DNA from: Bacteroidia bacterium
Lineage (GTDB): Bacteria > Bacteroidota > Bacteroidia > Flavobacteriales > Flavobacteriaceae
Length of the DNA: 33,408 nucleotides
Direction: 5' to 3'
NCBI GenBank assembly: GCA_030430535.1
Contig: JAUIKY010000039.1
Span: 1-33,408, forward strand
The notes beneath the pieces were generated by a model. It made no database searches. It saw nothing but the letters and a program-made list of their open reading frames with translations, and had not been told where the DNA came from. The position numbers were made by a program, and so were the translations under genes. Position 1 is the first letter of the stretch, and each line of letters opens with the position of its first letter. Below are positions 6,893-15,507 of the stretch, piece by piece.

Positions 6893-7771
6893 ATGAAATA
6901 TATTTATATGCTACTTATTTGTTTTACCTTTTTTAATTGTAAAACAGACAAAAAAGAATCGTCGCCAATATGGGATGAAAATGTTAAGGATGGGCTCCCG
7001 CTTTTAAATGATACCATTACATTGAAAGATGGCGATTTGGAAAGTAGAGTAAAAGCCATTTCGATTGAAAATAAGCAAAAACAACTCATAGAGAAAAAAG
7101 ACGACCAAGAAACGTTAGAGGGATTGGTTTTAGAGAAAAGTTATGTGGTAAAAAAAGATAATTACGTCATTAATTTTCGCTATCCGCAACTTAATGAGTC
7201 CTTTAATTCAAAGCATAGCAACTTTAACGATTTTATCAATAATTATTACGTCAACATTTCTAAAACCGAATCGGATATTTTACAAGCCAAAGCTTTTTGC
7301 GACAGTATTGAATCCATAAAATTTAGAGAAGAACGGTTTATCGACTATAAAATTTATAGCCTAAACGACGCACTGATAAGTGTTCTTTTTTATAAAGAAA
7401 ATTTTTATTCTGGAGCCTTGTTTCCCAGTTATTCGTTCGATTGTTTTAACTACAAACTTAGCTCAAGTGTATTTATGACCTTTGCCGATTTCTTTATTGC
7501 AGGCGCTGAAGAGGAACTTATGCACGTTATCAATAAAACTATAAAAAGCAAAATATCAAAAGGCGAAATGTATTATGAGTGTTGGGAGATATCTGTTGAA
7601 GATTTTACAAAAGCTAAAAATAATTTTGTAATTAATGATACAAATATTGAATTCTATTTTGACGATTGTGTAATCTGTCCGTCATATACGGGCACGTATT
7701 CTATAGAAATACCTTTGGTGGATCTTTTGCCCTTGCTAAAAAAATATGATACAAATCCCTTAATACTATAA
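6893..7771 (+). CDS. Lipoprotein with DUF3298-type domain
   Basis: The 292-residue protein has a lipoprotein signal peptide (MKYIYMLLICFTFFNC, Cys16), a charged linker, and a C-terminal region resembling DUF3298/DUF4163 (RsiV-like) proteins. The core includes NVYY-like helical text around residue 115, a SYSFDCFNYKL strand pair, an MTFADFFIAGAEEEL helix and a final strand set, IEFYFDDCVICPSYTGTYSI then IPLVDLLPLLKKY. Related extracellular domains bind lysozyme or peptidoglycan fragments in some sensors; here the function is unknown. The gene is 13 bp downstream of the flavin-binding gene and converges on ridA. Confidence 0.7.
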   Translation: MKYIYMLLICFTFFNCKTDKKESSPIWDENVKDGLPLLNDTITLKDGDLESRVKAISIENKQKQLIEKKDDQETLEGLVLEKSYVVKKDNYVINFRYPQLNESFNSKHSNFNDFINNYYVNISKTESDILQAKAFCDSIESIKFREERFIDYKIYSLNDALISVLFYKENFYSGALFPSYSFDCFNYKLSSSVFMTFADFFIAGAEEELMHVINKTIKSKISKGEMYYECWEISVEDFTKAKNNFVINDTNIEFYFDDCVICPSYTGTYSIEIPLVDLLPLLKKYDTNPLIL

Positions 7772-7844
7772 TTGCCTGATCAGGAAGAATTTAATAGTTG
7801 TTTGTTCTGTGTTAGAAAGCTTTAGGTACGGCTAAACTTTAAAT

Positions 7845-8225
7845 TTACTTTACCGCAATCACACTAATTTCAACATTAACATTTTTTGGCAGTTTGGCGA
7901 CTTGTACCGTTTCTCTTGCAGGGGCGGTAGTTTCATTAAAAAAACTACCGTAAACTTCATTGATTGATGAAAAATCGTCCATATTTGAAATAAATATCGA
8001 TGACTTTACTACATTTTCAAAAGTCATATCGGCAGCGTTTAAAATGGCCTTTAAGTTTTGCATCACTTGGTTGGTCTCGTCTTTAATATGTGTTAAAACC
8101 AAATTTCCGGTTTCCGGGTTCAACGCTATTTGTCCCGAAACGTAAAGTGTATCGCCGCTTAAAATGGCTTGGTTATATGGGCCAATAGGAGCAGGGGCGT
8201 ATTTTGTAGCAATTACTTTTTTCAT
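7845..8225 (-). CDS. ridA: RidA family reactive enamine/imine deaminase
   Basis: This 126-residue protein is a full-length RidA (YjgF/YER057c/UK114). RidA hydrolyses reactive enamine/imine intermediates such as 2-aminoacrylate released by PLP enzymes, forming ammonia and a keto acid in the cytoplasm. Family marks are PIGPYNQA (Tyr17), SGQIALNPETG, the signature APARETVQVAKLPKNVNVEI with the catalytic Arg104 that binds the substrate carboxylate, and Glu119. It lies 66 bp downstream of the LptD-like gene on the same strand and converges with the DUF3298 lipoprotein gene, with a 73-bp gap. It may share the lptD transcript. A possible decayed second copy is at 6211-6262. Confidence 0.95.
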   Translation of the reverse strand: MKKVIATKYAPAPIGPYNQAILSGDTLYVSGQIALNPETGNLVLTHIKDETNQVMQNLKAILNAADMTFENVVKSSIFISNMDDFSSINEVYGSFFNETTAPARETVQVAKLPKNVNVEISVIAVK

Positions 8226-8291
8226 AATTTATAAGTTTAAAGTATAAAAATAGTTGTTTCTATTTGCAAAATCCATAAAAGAAAAAGGTTT

Positions 8292-11000
8292 TTACAAGCG
8301 GATATCGGGCTGTCTGCGTTTTTCGTATTTTAGGTCTTTTAGCAGGCTCGATTTAATACCAATAAAGAAGTTCCATGATTTGTACGCACCGAATGGTGTC
8401 CAACTAAAATTCATACGCCAGCTCAACAAATCACGCTCAAAACGGAGTTGCGTGGTAGTGAAGCCCAAGTTTTTAAAATCGTAACCCGACGAAGCGCCCA
8501 CTGACCATTTTTCGGATAGTTTAATATCGCCCGAAAACATGAGCGAGTGCGATGAGATTTCATTCTGCCTTCTCGAATTGGAGTAATTCACGGCGTAGGC
8601 CAACCTCAAACTCCAAGGGATTTTAAAATTGTAAAATTCACTGGGAGTTTTATCTTCATCTTCCTCCTCATCGTCAAATTGTTGGTTGGAGAAATCTTCG
8701 GATACGCCAAACAAGTCGTCTGCCCGGCCACCCCCACGAAGGTTTTCTTCTATGTTTTTATCCTCTTTGCTTTCGCCACCCCCTTTGCTTGAAAACGACC
8801 AACTGGCATTAATATTCCCGCTGGTTAGCCTAAAAAGGCTTCCGCCATTATCTATATTGAATTTGTCGATTTTATTATTGTTGTTGTCAAGGGCATAAGG
8901 GTCTAGAGTGGCACTAAAGTTTATGCTCATTTTGTTTTTGAATAGTTGGGTGCCACCGTTCATTCTAACGGGGCTCCATTGCAGCGAATCGCCCGCAAAA
9001 TTGTACGAAGTGCTAAAATTTAAGTTGTTAAGAATAACCACTTTTTTGGGTTCGGTGGCCGTACTGTCTTTATCCCTTACTTTGGCCTCTAAATTATTTG
9101 AAACCGAAATACCCATAGAGCTTGAAAAATTTTTTCCTGGCGTACCAAAAAGACCTTCTTGGAAGCGGGTGTACTCAATGAGCTCGCGCCTGGTGGTACC
9201 ATCGGCATCAATGACTTCGTCACCTTCATAAGTGTCGTAATATTGGTCGAATGCCGGATTGATGTTATAGCTGATCGACGGACGGATAACGTGCCTTATG
9301 GCTTTTATTTTTCGGTCTTCGCCTTCCTTTTCAAAATTTTTGGTACCGTAAATGGTGGTTCCTAAACTGGTGCTGAAATTGTAAGTGCGAAACGAATCGA
9401 ATCCGTTCACCGTTTCGGTAACCGTTTCATCTTCTTCCAAGTCGTAAGATCGATTGATGGTTTTGAAGGTCCACACTTCGTTGAAACTAGTACTGGCACT
9501 CATACTAAAATATTTAAACACCTTAAAGTTTGTGCTTAACGGGATGGTGTGTTGAAAACCAGCTTTGGCATCCTCAAACATTTCCTTTTTAAAGAAGAGC
9601 GAGTCGGTGGTTGAAATCCTGTTTTCCCCCCTTAAGTTGTATTGCAGGTTGATGTTCTGTATGAGTCCTTTTTTAGAACCTTCGCTTGAGGCAAAAGGGT
9701 ACATTCTTCCAACACTTCCCTGTAATGTGGGCAGTGTCATGTTAATGGATTGCGTTTGGGTGTTTTGCTGATGCGTTGCTGTAAGGCTAACATTTACTTG
9801 TGGTTCGCCTTGAAAGGTTTTGGAGTACGATACCGAAGACGATAGCGTATTGTTTAATCGATTACTAACATTAACTTGGTTGTTTGATTGTTGGTAGTAA
9901 TTGCTACTACCCAAATTTACAGAAGCAGAAAATCGTGAATTGGGGCTTGCCTTAGAATCTTGGCTGTGCGACCACCTTAAATTGTAAATAGTACTCTTTC
10001 CGTAATCTGGAAACCCGCGCTCGCTTCGAATAAGGCTCTCGTACCTAAAACTAAAATTGCCATTAAACTTATAACGCTTTTTATAAGCGCTTTCCAGGCG
10101 TATGCCGTAGCTTCCGTTGGTGTAATAATCGCCCAAAGCAGCTAAATCTACATAATCGCTAATGGCGAAATAATATCCACCGTTTTGTAAAAAGTAACCT
10201 CTGTCGTTTTGTTCACCAAACGTAGGAATGATAACGCCCGAAGTGTGTTTTTCACTCTGAGGGAAAAAACCAAAAGGCAGCCCCAAAGGAGTAGGCACAT
10301 CGTAAATAAAAAGGTTGGCCAACCCAGTTACTATTTTCTTTCCGGGAACTACTTTTGCTTTTCTAAGTTTGATGTAATATTCAGGATCCTCTAAATTTTC
10401 GGCCGTGGTGTATTTTGCGTTCTTTAAAAAGTAAACAGAGTCGTTTTCCTTTTTGGTAACCGAAGCAATAACAGTACCTTCACCTTGTTCGGTCTTAGAA
10501 TTATAAATCAGGGCTTTTTTAGTTTCCGTGTTAAATATAATAGAGTCTGGCTCCACTACATTGCTACCTTGAGTAAAAACAGGTTTTTGGGTGTATTCGC
10601 CAATGGTGTCGGTAATCCCTTTGGCGTAAACGGTGTTTTTATTATAATCAATAGTAATATCGCCCGCCGTTATGTTCATGTCGCCATAATCGATTTTGGC
10701 ATTGTTGTAAAGGTATAGTTTCTGCTTTTTTTGGTCGAAACGTGTATAGTCATCGGCATGATAAGTTACCGTGTGTTCCAAAAGTTCTTTTTTGGGTTTT
10801 ATGGAGTCGGTAACCGTACTATCTTGCTCAACGGCAATCGTTTCGGTTACAGCTGTGCTGTCGGCTTTTATAACAAGTTTTTCTTCCACTACGGGCTTAA
10901 TAGAATCCTGTTTGGGTTTTATATCTTGGGCGAAGCTTAACGTGTTGATAAACACTGTAAAACTTAATGCAAAAAGTATTTTAAAGTTGTTTGTACGCAA
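8292..11000 (-). CDS. lptD: LptD-like outer-membrane LPS-assembly protein (OstA family)
   Basis: LptD inserts lipopolysaccharide into the outer leaflet of the outer membrane. The protein, 902 residues from this start, has a signal peptide (MRTNNFKILFALSFTVF, cleavage near SFAQ) and a Thr/Glu/Val-rich spacer. An OstA/LptA-like beta-jellyroll follows (HADDYTRFDQKKQKLYLYNN, DMNITAGDITIDYNKNTVYA). The remainder is a long strand-rich beta-barrel ending in a run of aromatic strands (SWRMNFSWTPFGAYKSWNF). The open frame extends to a TTG at 11051, but a -7 promoter box (TAATTTTG, 11056-11049) overlaps that codon, so a start downstream is needed. The TTG at 11000 gives a proper signal peptide. No ATG lies between. 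The gene diverges from the amidase gene. Confidence 0.85.
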   Translation of the reverse strand: MRTNNFKILFALSFTVFINTLSFAQDIKPKQDSIKPVVEEKLVIKADSTAVTETIAVEQDSTVTDSIKPKKELLEHTVTYHADDYTRFDQKKQKLYLYNNAKIDYGDMNITAGDITIDYNKNTVYAKGITDTIGEYTQKPVFTQGSNVVEPDSIIFNTETKKALIYNSKTEQGEGTVIASVTKKENDSVYFLKNAKYTTAENLEDPEYYIKLRKAKVVPGKKIVTGLANLFIYDVPTPLGLPFGFFPQSEKHTSGVIIPTFGEQNDRGYFLQNGGYYFAISDYVDLAALGDYYTNGSYGIRLESAYKKRYKFNGNFSFRYESLIRSERGFPDYGKSTIYNLRWSHSQDSKASPNSRFSASVNLGSSNYYQQSNNQVNVSNRLNNTLSSSVSYSKTFQGEPQVNVSLTATHQQNTQTQSINMTLPTLQGSVGRMYPFASSEGSKKGLIQNINLQYNLRGENRISTTDSLFFKKEMFEDAKAGFQHTIPLSTNFKVFKYFSMSASTSFNEVWTFKTINRSYDLEEDETVTETVNGFDSFRTYNFSTSLGTTIYGTKNFEKEGEDRKIKAIRHVIRPSISYNINPAFDQYYDTYEGDEVIDADGTTRRELIEYTRFQEGLFGTPGKNFSSSMGISVSNNLEAKVRDKDSTATEPKKVVILNNLNFSTSYNFAGDSLQWSPVRMNGGTQLFKNKMSINFSATLDPYALDNNNNKIDKFNIDNGGSLFRLTSGNINASWSFSSKGGGESKEDKNIEENLRGGGRADDLFGVSEDFSNQQFDDEEEDEDKTPSEFYNFKIPWSLRLAYAVNYSNSRRQNEISSHSLMFSGDIKLSEKWSVGASSGYDFKNLGFTTTQLRFERDLLSWRMNFSWTPFGAYKSWNFFIGIKSSLLKDLKYEKRRQPDIRL

Positions 11001-11048
11001 CGCTTTTAAATGTATTTTTGTAAAAGTATGGCTCGGTTTTTGAAATGC

Positions 11049-11056
11049 CAAAATTA
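11049..11056 (-). promoter_or_regulatory. -7 promoter box TAATTTTG for the LptD-like gene
   Basis: Read on the minus strand the bases are TAATTTTG, an exact TAnnTTTG match. Transcription would start about 7 bases further on, inside the first codons of the longest open frame. This argues for a start codon downstream, such as the TTG at 11000. No clear -33 TTG was found. Confidence 0.42.
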
Positions 11057-11120
11057 CATATATTTTTCTGGGATTGATTTAATATTCAATTAAAAATTTA
11101 AAATTAAAAACCCCTTTGGT

Positions 11121-11166
11121 TTTATAGCGAAATAAAGCGAACGTAATGCCGTTTTATTTATAGCGA
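11121..11166. repeat. Three copies of a TTTATAGCGA-like motif between lptD and the amidase gene
   Basis: TTTATAGCGA occurs at 11121-11130 and again at 11157-11166, and a variant, AATAAAGCGA, at 11131-11140. The copies are spaced 10 and 26 bp apart within the 198-bp divergent region. They could be an operator for one regulator acting on both envelope genes. Confidence 0.35.
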
Positions 11167-11198
11167 TACCAACAAAATGGGTTGTTGAGCTATTCAAA

Positions 11199-12311
11199 AT
11201 GATGATGTACCAAATGAAAACGCACCCTATATTACTTTTCGTATCTTTTATAATAGTATTAACATTTTCTTCATTTACCGACAACGGAATAAATGACGAC
11301 AAAAAATTTGTTGTTGTGCTCGATGCCGGGCATGGCGGTAAGGATTCGGGCAACACCGGTAATGGTTATCTGGAGAAAGACATCGCCCTAAAGGTGGTTT
11401 TGGCTGTAGGAAAAGAATTGGAGAAAAATCCCGATATAAAAGTGGTTTACACCAGAAAGACCGATAAGTTTATCGATTTGTTTGTTAGAGGCAAAATAGC
11501 GAATAAAGCTAAGGCCGATTTGTTTGTTTCGGTGCACTGTAATGCCCACGGTTCGTCGGCGCACGGTACCGAAACCTTTGTATTGGGAACGCATAGAAAC
11601 GAAACCAATTTTGAAGTCGCCAAAAAGGAAAACTCGGTGATTTTCATGGAGGACGACTACGAAAAAAACTATGAAGGTTTTGATCCCAATTCACCGGAAT
11701 CGGTAATGAGTATTCTGCTAAGCCAAGAGGAATATTTGGATCAGAGTATTTTGTTGGCCAGTTTAATTCAGGATAAATTCACAAATACATTAAAACGTAA
11801 AAACAGAGGTGTGAAACAGGCTGGTTTTATTGTATTGCACCAAACGGTTATGCCCAGTGTTTTGGTAGAAATGGGATTCTTGACTTATAAGCAAGAAGGG
11901 GCGTATTTAAATTCAAAAAGAGGACAACAGGAAATTGCTCAATCCATTATCGATGCTGTTTTAGAATACAAAAGAAGCATCGATAAAAATGTTGACCACT
12001 TTGAGGTGGTTGAACATACCGAAAGCACTCCAGAAGCGATTTCCAGCGATATCACCTTTAAAGTGCAAATTGCTGCCAGTTCAAAATCATTGGAAACCAA
12101 ACCCTATAATTTTAAAGGATTGAATCAAATTTCTAAAATAAAGGAAGGTAGCCTGTATAAATATTTTTACGGGCAGTCGTCCAATTACAATGATGCGCAA
12201 CAATTTGAAACTGAGGCTAGAAATAAAGGGTACGGTTCCTGTTTTATTGTAGCATTCAAAAATGGAAAGAAGATTGCCTTGGTCGATGCCTTAAAATCAA
12301 CCGCAAATTAA
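11199..12311 (+). CDS. N-acetylmuramoyl-L-alanine amidase (Amidase_3) with SPOR domain
   Basis: This zinc amidase cleaves the bond between N-acetylmuramic acid and the stem peptide of peptidoglycan in the periplasm, usually at division. The 370-residue protein has an N-terminal signal sequence (ILLFVSFIIVLTFSSF). The Amidase_3 domain spans about residues 36-255. Its zinc ligands are His45 (LDAGHGGKDSG), Glu59 (GYLEKDIAL) and His113 (FVSVHCNAHGSS); the catalytic Glu224 lies in VLVEMGFLT. Residues about 288-365 resemble a SPOR peptidoglycan-binding domain (FKVQIAASSKSLETKPYNF). Of several ATGs, the first is given; the Met at residue 6 is as likely. It heads a run with mlaD and the Fe-S genes and diverges from the LptD-like gene. 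Confidence 0.93.
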   Translation: MMMYQMKTHPILLFVSFIIVLTFSSFTDNGINDDKKFVVVLDAGHGGKDSGNTGNGYLEKDIALKVVLAVGKELEKNPDIKVVYTRKTDKFIDLFVRGKIANKAKADLFVSVHCNAHGSSAHGTETFVLGTHRNETNFEVAKKENSVIFMEDDYEKNYEGFDPNSPESVMSILLSQEEYLDQSILLASLIQDKFTNTLKRKNRGVKQAGFIVLHQTVMPSVLVEMGFLTYKQEGAYLNSKRGQQEIAQSIIDAVLEYKRSIDKNVDHFEVVEHTESTPEAISSDITFKVQIAASSKSLETKPYNFKGLNQISKIKEGSLYKYFYGQSSNYNDAQQFETEARNKGYGSCFIVAFKNGKKIALVDALKSTAN

Positions 12312-12335
12312 AGGCAGTTCTTTTTAAAATTGTAT

Positions 12336-12343
12336 TAAATTTG
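12336..12343 (+). promoter_or_regulatory. -7 promoter box TAAATTTG before the MlaD-like gene
   Basis: TAAATTTG is an exact match to TAnnTTTG, lying 20 bp before the TTG start codon and 25 bp after the amidase stop. The -33 region shows only a TTC at a short spacing. It may allow the MlaD gene and those after it to be expressed separately from the amidase. Confidence 0.4.
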
Positions 12344-12362
12344 TTTACCAAACACATTTACC

Positions 12363-13325
12363 TTGAAAATAACAAAAGAAGTCAAAACAGGCATACTCGT
12401 AGTTTTAGGAATTTTACTCTTCGTTTTTGGGTTTAATTACTTAAAAGGTCAAAATTTATTCGACAATTCCAAAACCCTTTACACCTCATACAATAATGTT
12501 GAGGGCTTAACGCCTTCAATGCCCGTAACCATTAACGGATTAAATGTAGGGAAAGTCTCAAATATAGGGTTTAAGGGTGATGGCTCAGGAAAGCTTGTTG
12601 TAGAGCTTTTGGTAAGCACAGATTTTCCCTTTTCAAAAAACAGCACGGCCGAACTTTACGAAACAGGACTTATTGGTGGAAAAGCCATAGCCATCGTTCC
12701 TGCATTTGATGGTGCCGAAGAAGCCAAAACAGGTGATGTTTTAAAAGGGACAACAAAAGACGGACTGTCAGAATTAGTAAACCAAAGGTTAACACCGTTA
12801 CAAGAAAAGATTGAAAAAATGATGGTGAGCGCAGATGGTTTATTGACAAATATGAATGATGTTTTTGATGAAAAAACCAAAGAAAATTTAAAGACCAGTA
12901 TCGCAGAATTGAGTTTAACCATTCAATCATTTAAAAGTACGTCAAATGCTTTAAATCAAATGATTGAGTCGAACAAAGAAAGTGTTGATAGCGTACTTTC
13001 TAATGCTAATAAACTCACTGGAGATTTGGCTGTTGTAACGGATAAGCTATCCAGTTCAAATTTAGATAAAACCATCGCCGACCTGGAATCAACATTGTCT
13101 AATTTTAATCAGATTATGGTAGGCATGCAAGATGGAAAAGGTACATTTGGTAAATTTCTTAAAGACGAAGGGCTTTATGATAATTTGGAAGGTGCCACAC
13201 TGCAATTGGAGCAACTTTTGCAGGATATGAAATTGAACCCCAAGCGCTACGTACACTTTTCCTTATTTGGAAAAAAGCCCAAACGTTATGATGCCGAAGG
13301 GAATGAAATTGAGGAAGACAACTAA
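12363..13325 (+). CDS. MlaD/MCE-family lipid transport protein
   Basis: MCE proteins bind phospholipids and, with an Mla-type ABC transporter, move lipids between inner and outer membranes. The 320-residue protein has an N-terminal membrane anchor (KTGILVVLGILLFVFGFNYL). The MCE domain is at about residues 38-115 (YNNVEGLTPSMPVTINGLNV, GKVSNIGFKGDGSGKLVVEL, TGLIGGKAIAIVP), and a long helical tail follows up to residue 285. The start is a TTG at 12363, because MKITKEVKTGIL is the standard N-terminus and no ATG is available. It begins 51 bp after the amidase and ends 12 bp before the Fe-S gene. No MlaE or MlaF gene is in the window. Confidence 0.9.
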   Translation: MKITKEVKTGILVVLGILLFVFGFNYLKGQNLFDNSKTLYTSYNNVEGLTPSMPVTINGLNVGKVSNIGFKGDGSGKLVVELLVSTDFPFSKNSTAELYETGLIGGKAIAIVPAFDGAEEAKTGDVLKGTTKDGLSELVNQRLTPLQEKIEKMMVSADGLLTNMNDVFDEKTKENLKTSIAELSLTIQSFKSTSNALNQMIESNKESVDSVLSNANKLTGDLAVVTDKLSSSNLDKTIADLESTLSNFNQIMVGMQDGKGTFGKFLKDEGLYDNLEGATLQLEQLLQDMKLNPKRYVHFSLFGKKPKRYDAEGNEIEEDN

Positions 13326-13337
13326 CCAACAGCAAGC

Positions 13338-14651
13338 ATGAATTATTTACCTAACGCCATTTTTGTAGTTATCCTTATACTCGGCATTGGTTATTTTGCC
13401 AAGAATGTTAAAAAACTCATCCGCAACATTAAACTGGGCAAAGATGTAGATGTAAGCGATAATAAATCGGAGCGTTTTAAAAACATGGCCATGATTGCGC
13501 TTGGCCAAAGTAAAATGGTGCGCCGCCCCATAGCCGGTATTCTACACGTTATCGTTTATATTGGTTTTATAGTCATAAACCTAGAGGTTTTAGAGATTAT
13601 TATCGACGGTGTTTTCGGTACGCACAGAATTGGTTTAGAGGTTCTGCCGTTATCGGTTTACGGTGCTTTAATAGGTACATTCGAAATATTGGCTATTTTG
13701 GTGTTTGTTTCCGTAGTCATTTTTTGGGTGCGCAGAAACATTATAAAACTGGCGCGTTTTTGGAAAAGCGAAATGACGGCTTGGCCAAAGAACGATGGAA
13801 ATTTCATTCTGTATTTCGAAATGGTTTTGATGGTGCTGTTTTTAGTGATGAACGCTACTGATACGCATTTTCAGGAGCTAAATTCCGGTAACGTGGTGAG
13901 CCAGTTCATAGCGCCTTGGTTTGGTGGGCTGCCAGAATCTACGTTACATTTTATCGAACGCGCTGCTTGGTGGTTGCATATTGTTGGTATCCTAATTTTC
14001 TTGAATTACCTGTATTTTTCAAAACATTTGCATATTTTATTGGCATTCCCCAATACATACTACGGAAAGCTGCAGCCTAAAGGACAATTCAATAATCTGG
14101 AGGCTGTAACCAAAGAGGTTAAAATGATGATGGACCCCAATGCCGATCCCTTTGCGGTGCCAGCTGAAGGCGAAGATGAAGATATGCCCGAAAAATTCGG
14201 TGCGAGTGATGTGCAGGATTTAAATTGGGTGCAATTGTTGAATGCCTACACTTGTACCGAATGTGGACGTTGTACCAGCGAATGCCCGGCAAACCTAACG
14301 GGTAAAAAGTTGTCGCCACGGAAAATCATGATGGATACCCGAGACCGGTTGGAAGAAGTGGGTAAAAACATCGATGCAAACAATGGCGAGTTTAAAGACG
14401 ACGGTAAACAACTTTTGGATGATTACATTACCCGCGAGGAACTTTGGGCCTGTACCACTTGCAATGCCTGCGTAGAGGCTTGTCCTGTAAGCATTGATCC
14501 TTTGTCTATTATTTTAGAAATGCGTCGTTATTTGGTGATGGAGCAGAGTGCTGCGCCAACCGAACTGAACAATATGATGAGTAATATTGAAAACAATGGA
14601 GCGCCTTGGCCATACAATCAAATGGACCGATTAAACTGGAAAGACGAATAG
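13338..14651 (+). CDS. Membrane heme-b/4Fe-4S dicluster protein (NarI-like plus HdrC-like fusion)
   Basis: The 437-residue protein joins a membrane cytochrome-b-like half to an iron-sulfur half. Five or six helices are visible, for example residues 5-24, 66-90, 108-130, 155-172 and 211-237. Candidate heme-ligand histidines are His70, His214, His230 and His232, as in NarI/HdrE-type subunits. The C-terminal half has two 4Fe-4S motifs, Cys306-Cys309-Cys312-Cys316 (CTECGRCTSECP) and Cys372-Cys375-Cys378-Cys382 (CTTCNACVEACP). Such proteins pass electrons between a quinone pool and a cytoplasmic partner. The partner is very likely the next gene, 44 bp downstream. The donor is unknown, and heme binding is inferred from the histidines. 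Confidence 0.87.
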   Translation: MNYLPNAIFVVILILGIGYFAKNVKKLIRNIKLGKDVDVSDNKSERFKNMAMIALGQSKMVRRPIAGILHVIVYIGFIVINLEVLEIIIDGVFGTHRIGLEVLPLSVYGALIGTFEILAILVFVSVVIFWVRRNIIKLARFWKSEMTAWPKNDGNFILYFEMVLMVLFLVMNATDTHFQELNSGNVVSQFIAPWFGGLPESTLHFIERAAWWLHIVGILIFLNYLYFSKHLHILLAFPNTYYGKLQPKGQFNNLEAVTKEVKMMMDPNADPFAVPAEGEDEDMPEKFGASDVQDLNWVQLLNAYTCTECGRCTSECPANLTGKKLSPRKIMMDTRDRLEEVGKNIDANNGEFKDDGKQLLDDYITREELWACTTCNACVEACPVSIDPLSIILEMRRYLVMEQSAAPTELNNMMSNIENNGAPWPYNQMDRLNWKDE

Positions 14652-14695
14652 GGGTAATTCATTGCAAAAAGCAGATTTAAGAAAAGCAAACGATT

Positions 14696-15490
14696 ATGAG
14701 CGATACACTAAAAGTACCCACAATGGCAGAATGCATGGCCGAAGGTCGGCAACCCGAAATTTTGTTTTGGGTAGGTTCTGCGGGAAGTTACGATGATCGG
14801 GCAAAAAAAATAACGCGGGCTTTTGTAAAGATATTGAATAAAGCCAATGTAGATTTTGCAGTTTTGGGCACTGAAGAAAGTTGCACAGGCGATGTAGCAA
14901 AACGTGCAGGAAATGAGTTTTTGTTCCAAATGCAGGCCGTTACCAATATCGAAATATTGAATGCTTACGAGGTTAAGCGTATTGTTACTGCTTGTCCGCA
15001 TTCCTATAATACCTTAAAAAACGAATACCCTAGTTTGGGTGGTGTGTATCAAGTGCAGCATCATACGCAGTTTATTGAAGAACTTATTCAAAAAGGGAAA
15101 TTAAAGGTTGAAAGGGATAGTGCATTTAAGGGCAAGCGCATTACATTTCACGACCCTTGCTATTTAGGGCGCGCCAATGAGGTTTATGAAGCACCAAGGG
15201 AGTTGTTGAAAATGTTGGGCGTCGAGTTGTTGGAAATGAAACGCAGTCGAAAATCAGCTCTGTGCTGTGGTGCCGGTGGTGCCCAAATGTTCAAGGAACC
15301 TGAAAAAGGTGATAAGGATGTTAATGTGTTACGAACCGAGGATGCCTTAGAGACCAACCCCGGAATTATCGCTACCGGTTGCCCATATTGTAATACCATG
15401 ATGACCGATGGCGTGAAAGCAAAGGAAAAAGAAAACGACATAAGTGTTATGGATGTGGCCGAGATACTTGCCCAGTCGCAAAACTTATAA
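14696..15490 (+). CDS. (Fe-S)-binding CCG-domain protein (HdrB/GlpC/LutA-like)
   Basis: This 264-residue soluble protein has two CCG (cysteine-rich) domains of the type found in HdrB, GlpC, LutA and succinate:quinone-type reductases. The first contributes Cys63 and Cys100 (VTACPHSYNT). The second is complete: Cys155 in FHDPCYLGR, the pair Cys190-Cys191 in LCCGAGGAQMF, and Cys229 and Cys232 in GCPYC. These cysteines bind a 4Fe-4S or non-cubane cluster. Directly after the membrane dicluster protein it forms the second half of an Hdr-like electron-transfer module, probably linked to menaquinone. The ATG at 14696 gives the usual N-terminus MSDTLKVPTMAECMAEGR. The electron donor or substrate cannot be told from the sequence. 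Confidence 0.88.
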   Translation: MSDTLKVPTMAECMAEGRQPEILFWVGSAGSYDDRAKKITRAFVKILNKANVDFAVLGTEESCTGDVAKRAGNEFLFQMQAVTNIEILNAYEVKRIVTACPHSYNTLKNEYPSLGGVYQVQHHTQFIEELIQKGKLKVERDSAFKGKRITFHDPCYLGRANEVYEAPRELLKMLGVELLEMKRSRKSALCCGAGGAQMFKEPEKGDKDVNVLRTEDALETNPGIIATGCPYCNTMMTDGVKAKEKENDISVMDVAEILAQSQNL

Positions 15491-15507
15491 TTATCAGTTA
15501 GAGTAAA

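Noticed and set aside
7775-7784. Perfect 10-bp palindrome CCTGATCAGG just after the lipoprotein stop
   Set aside because: It is too short for a stable hairpin, has no T-run and stands alone between convergent genes. Chance or a protein site cannot be told apart.
8686-11043. Several plus-strand frames of 60-107 residues
   Set aside because: All lie opposite the LptD-like gene, lack domains or signal peptides of their own and disappear as shadows of its codon pattern.
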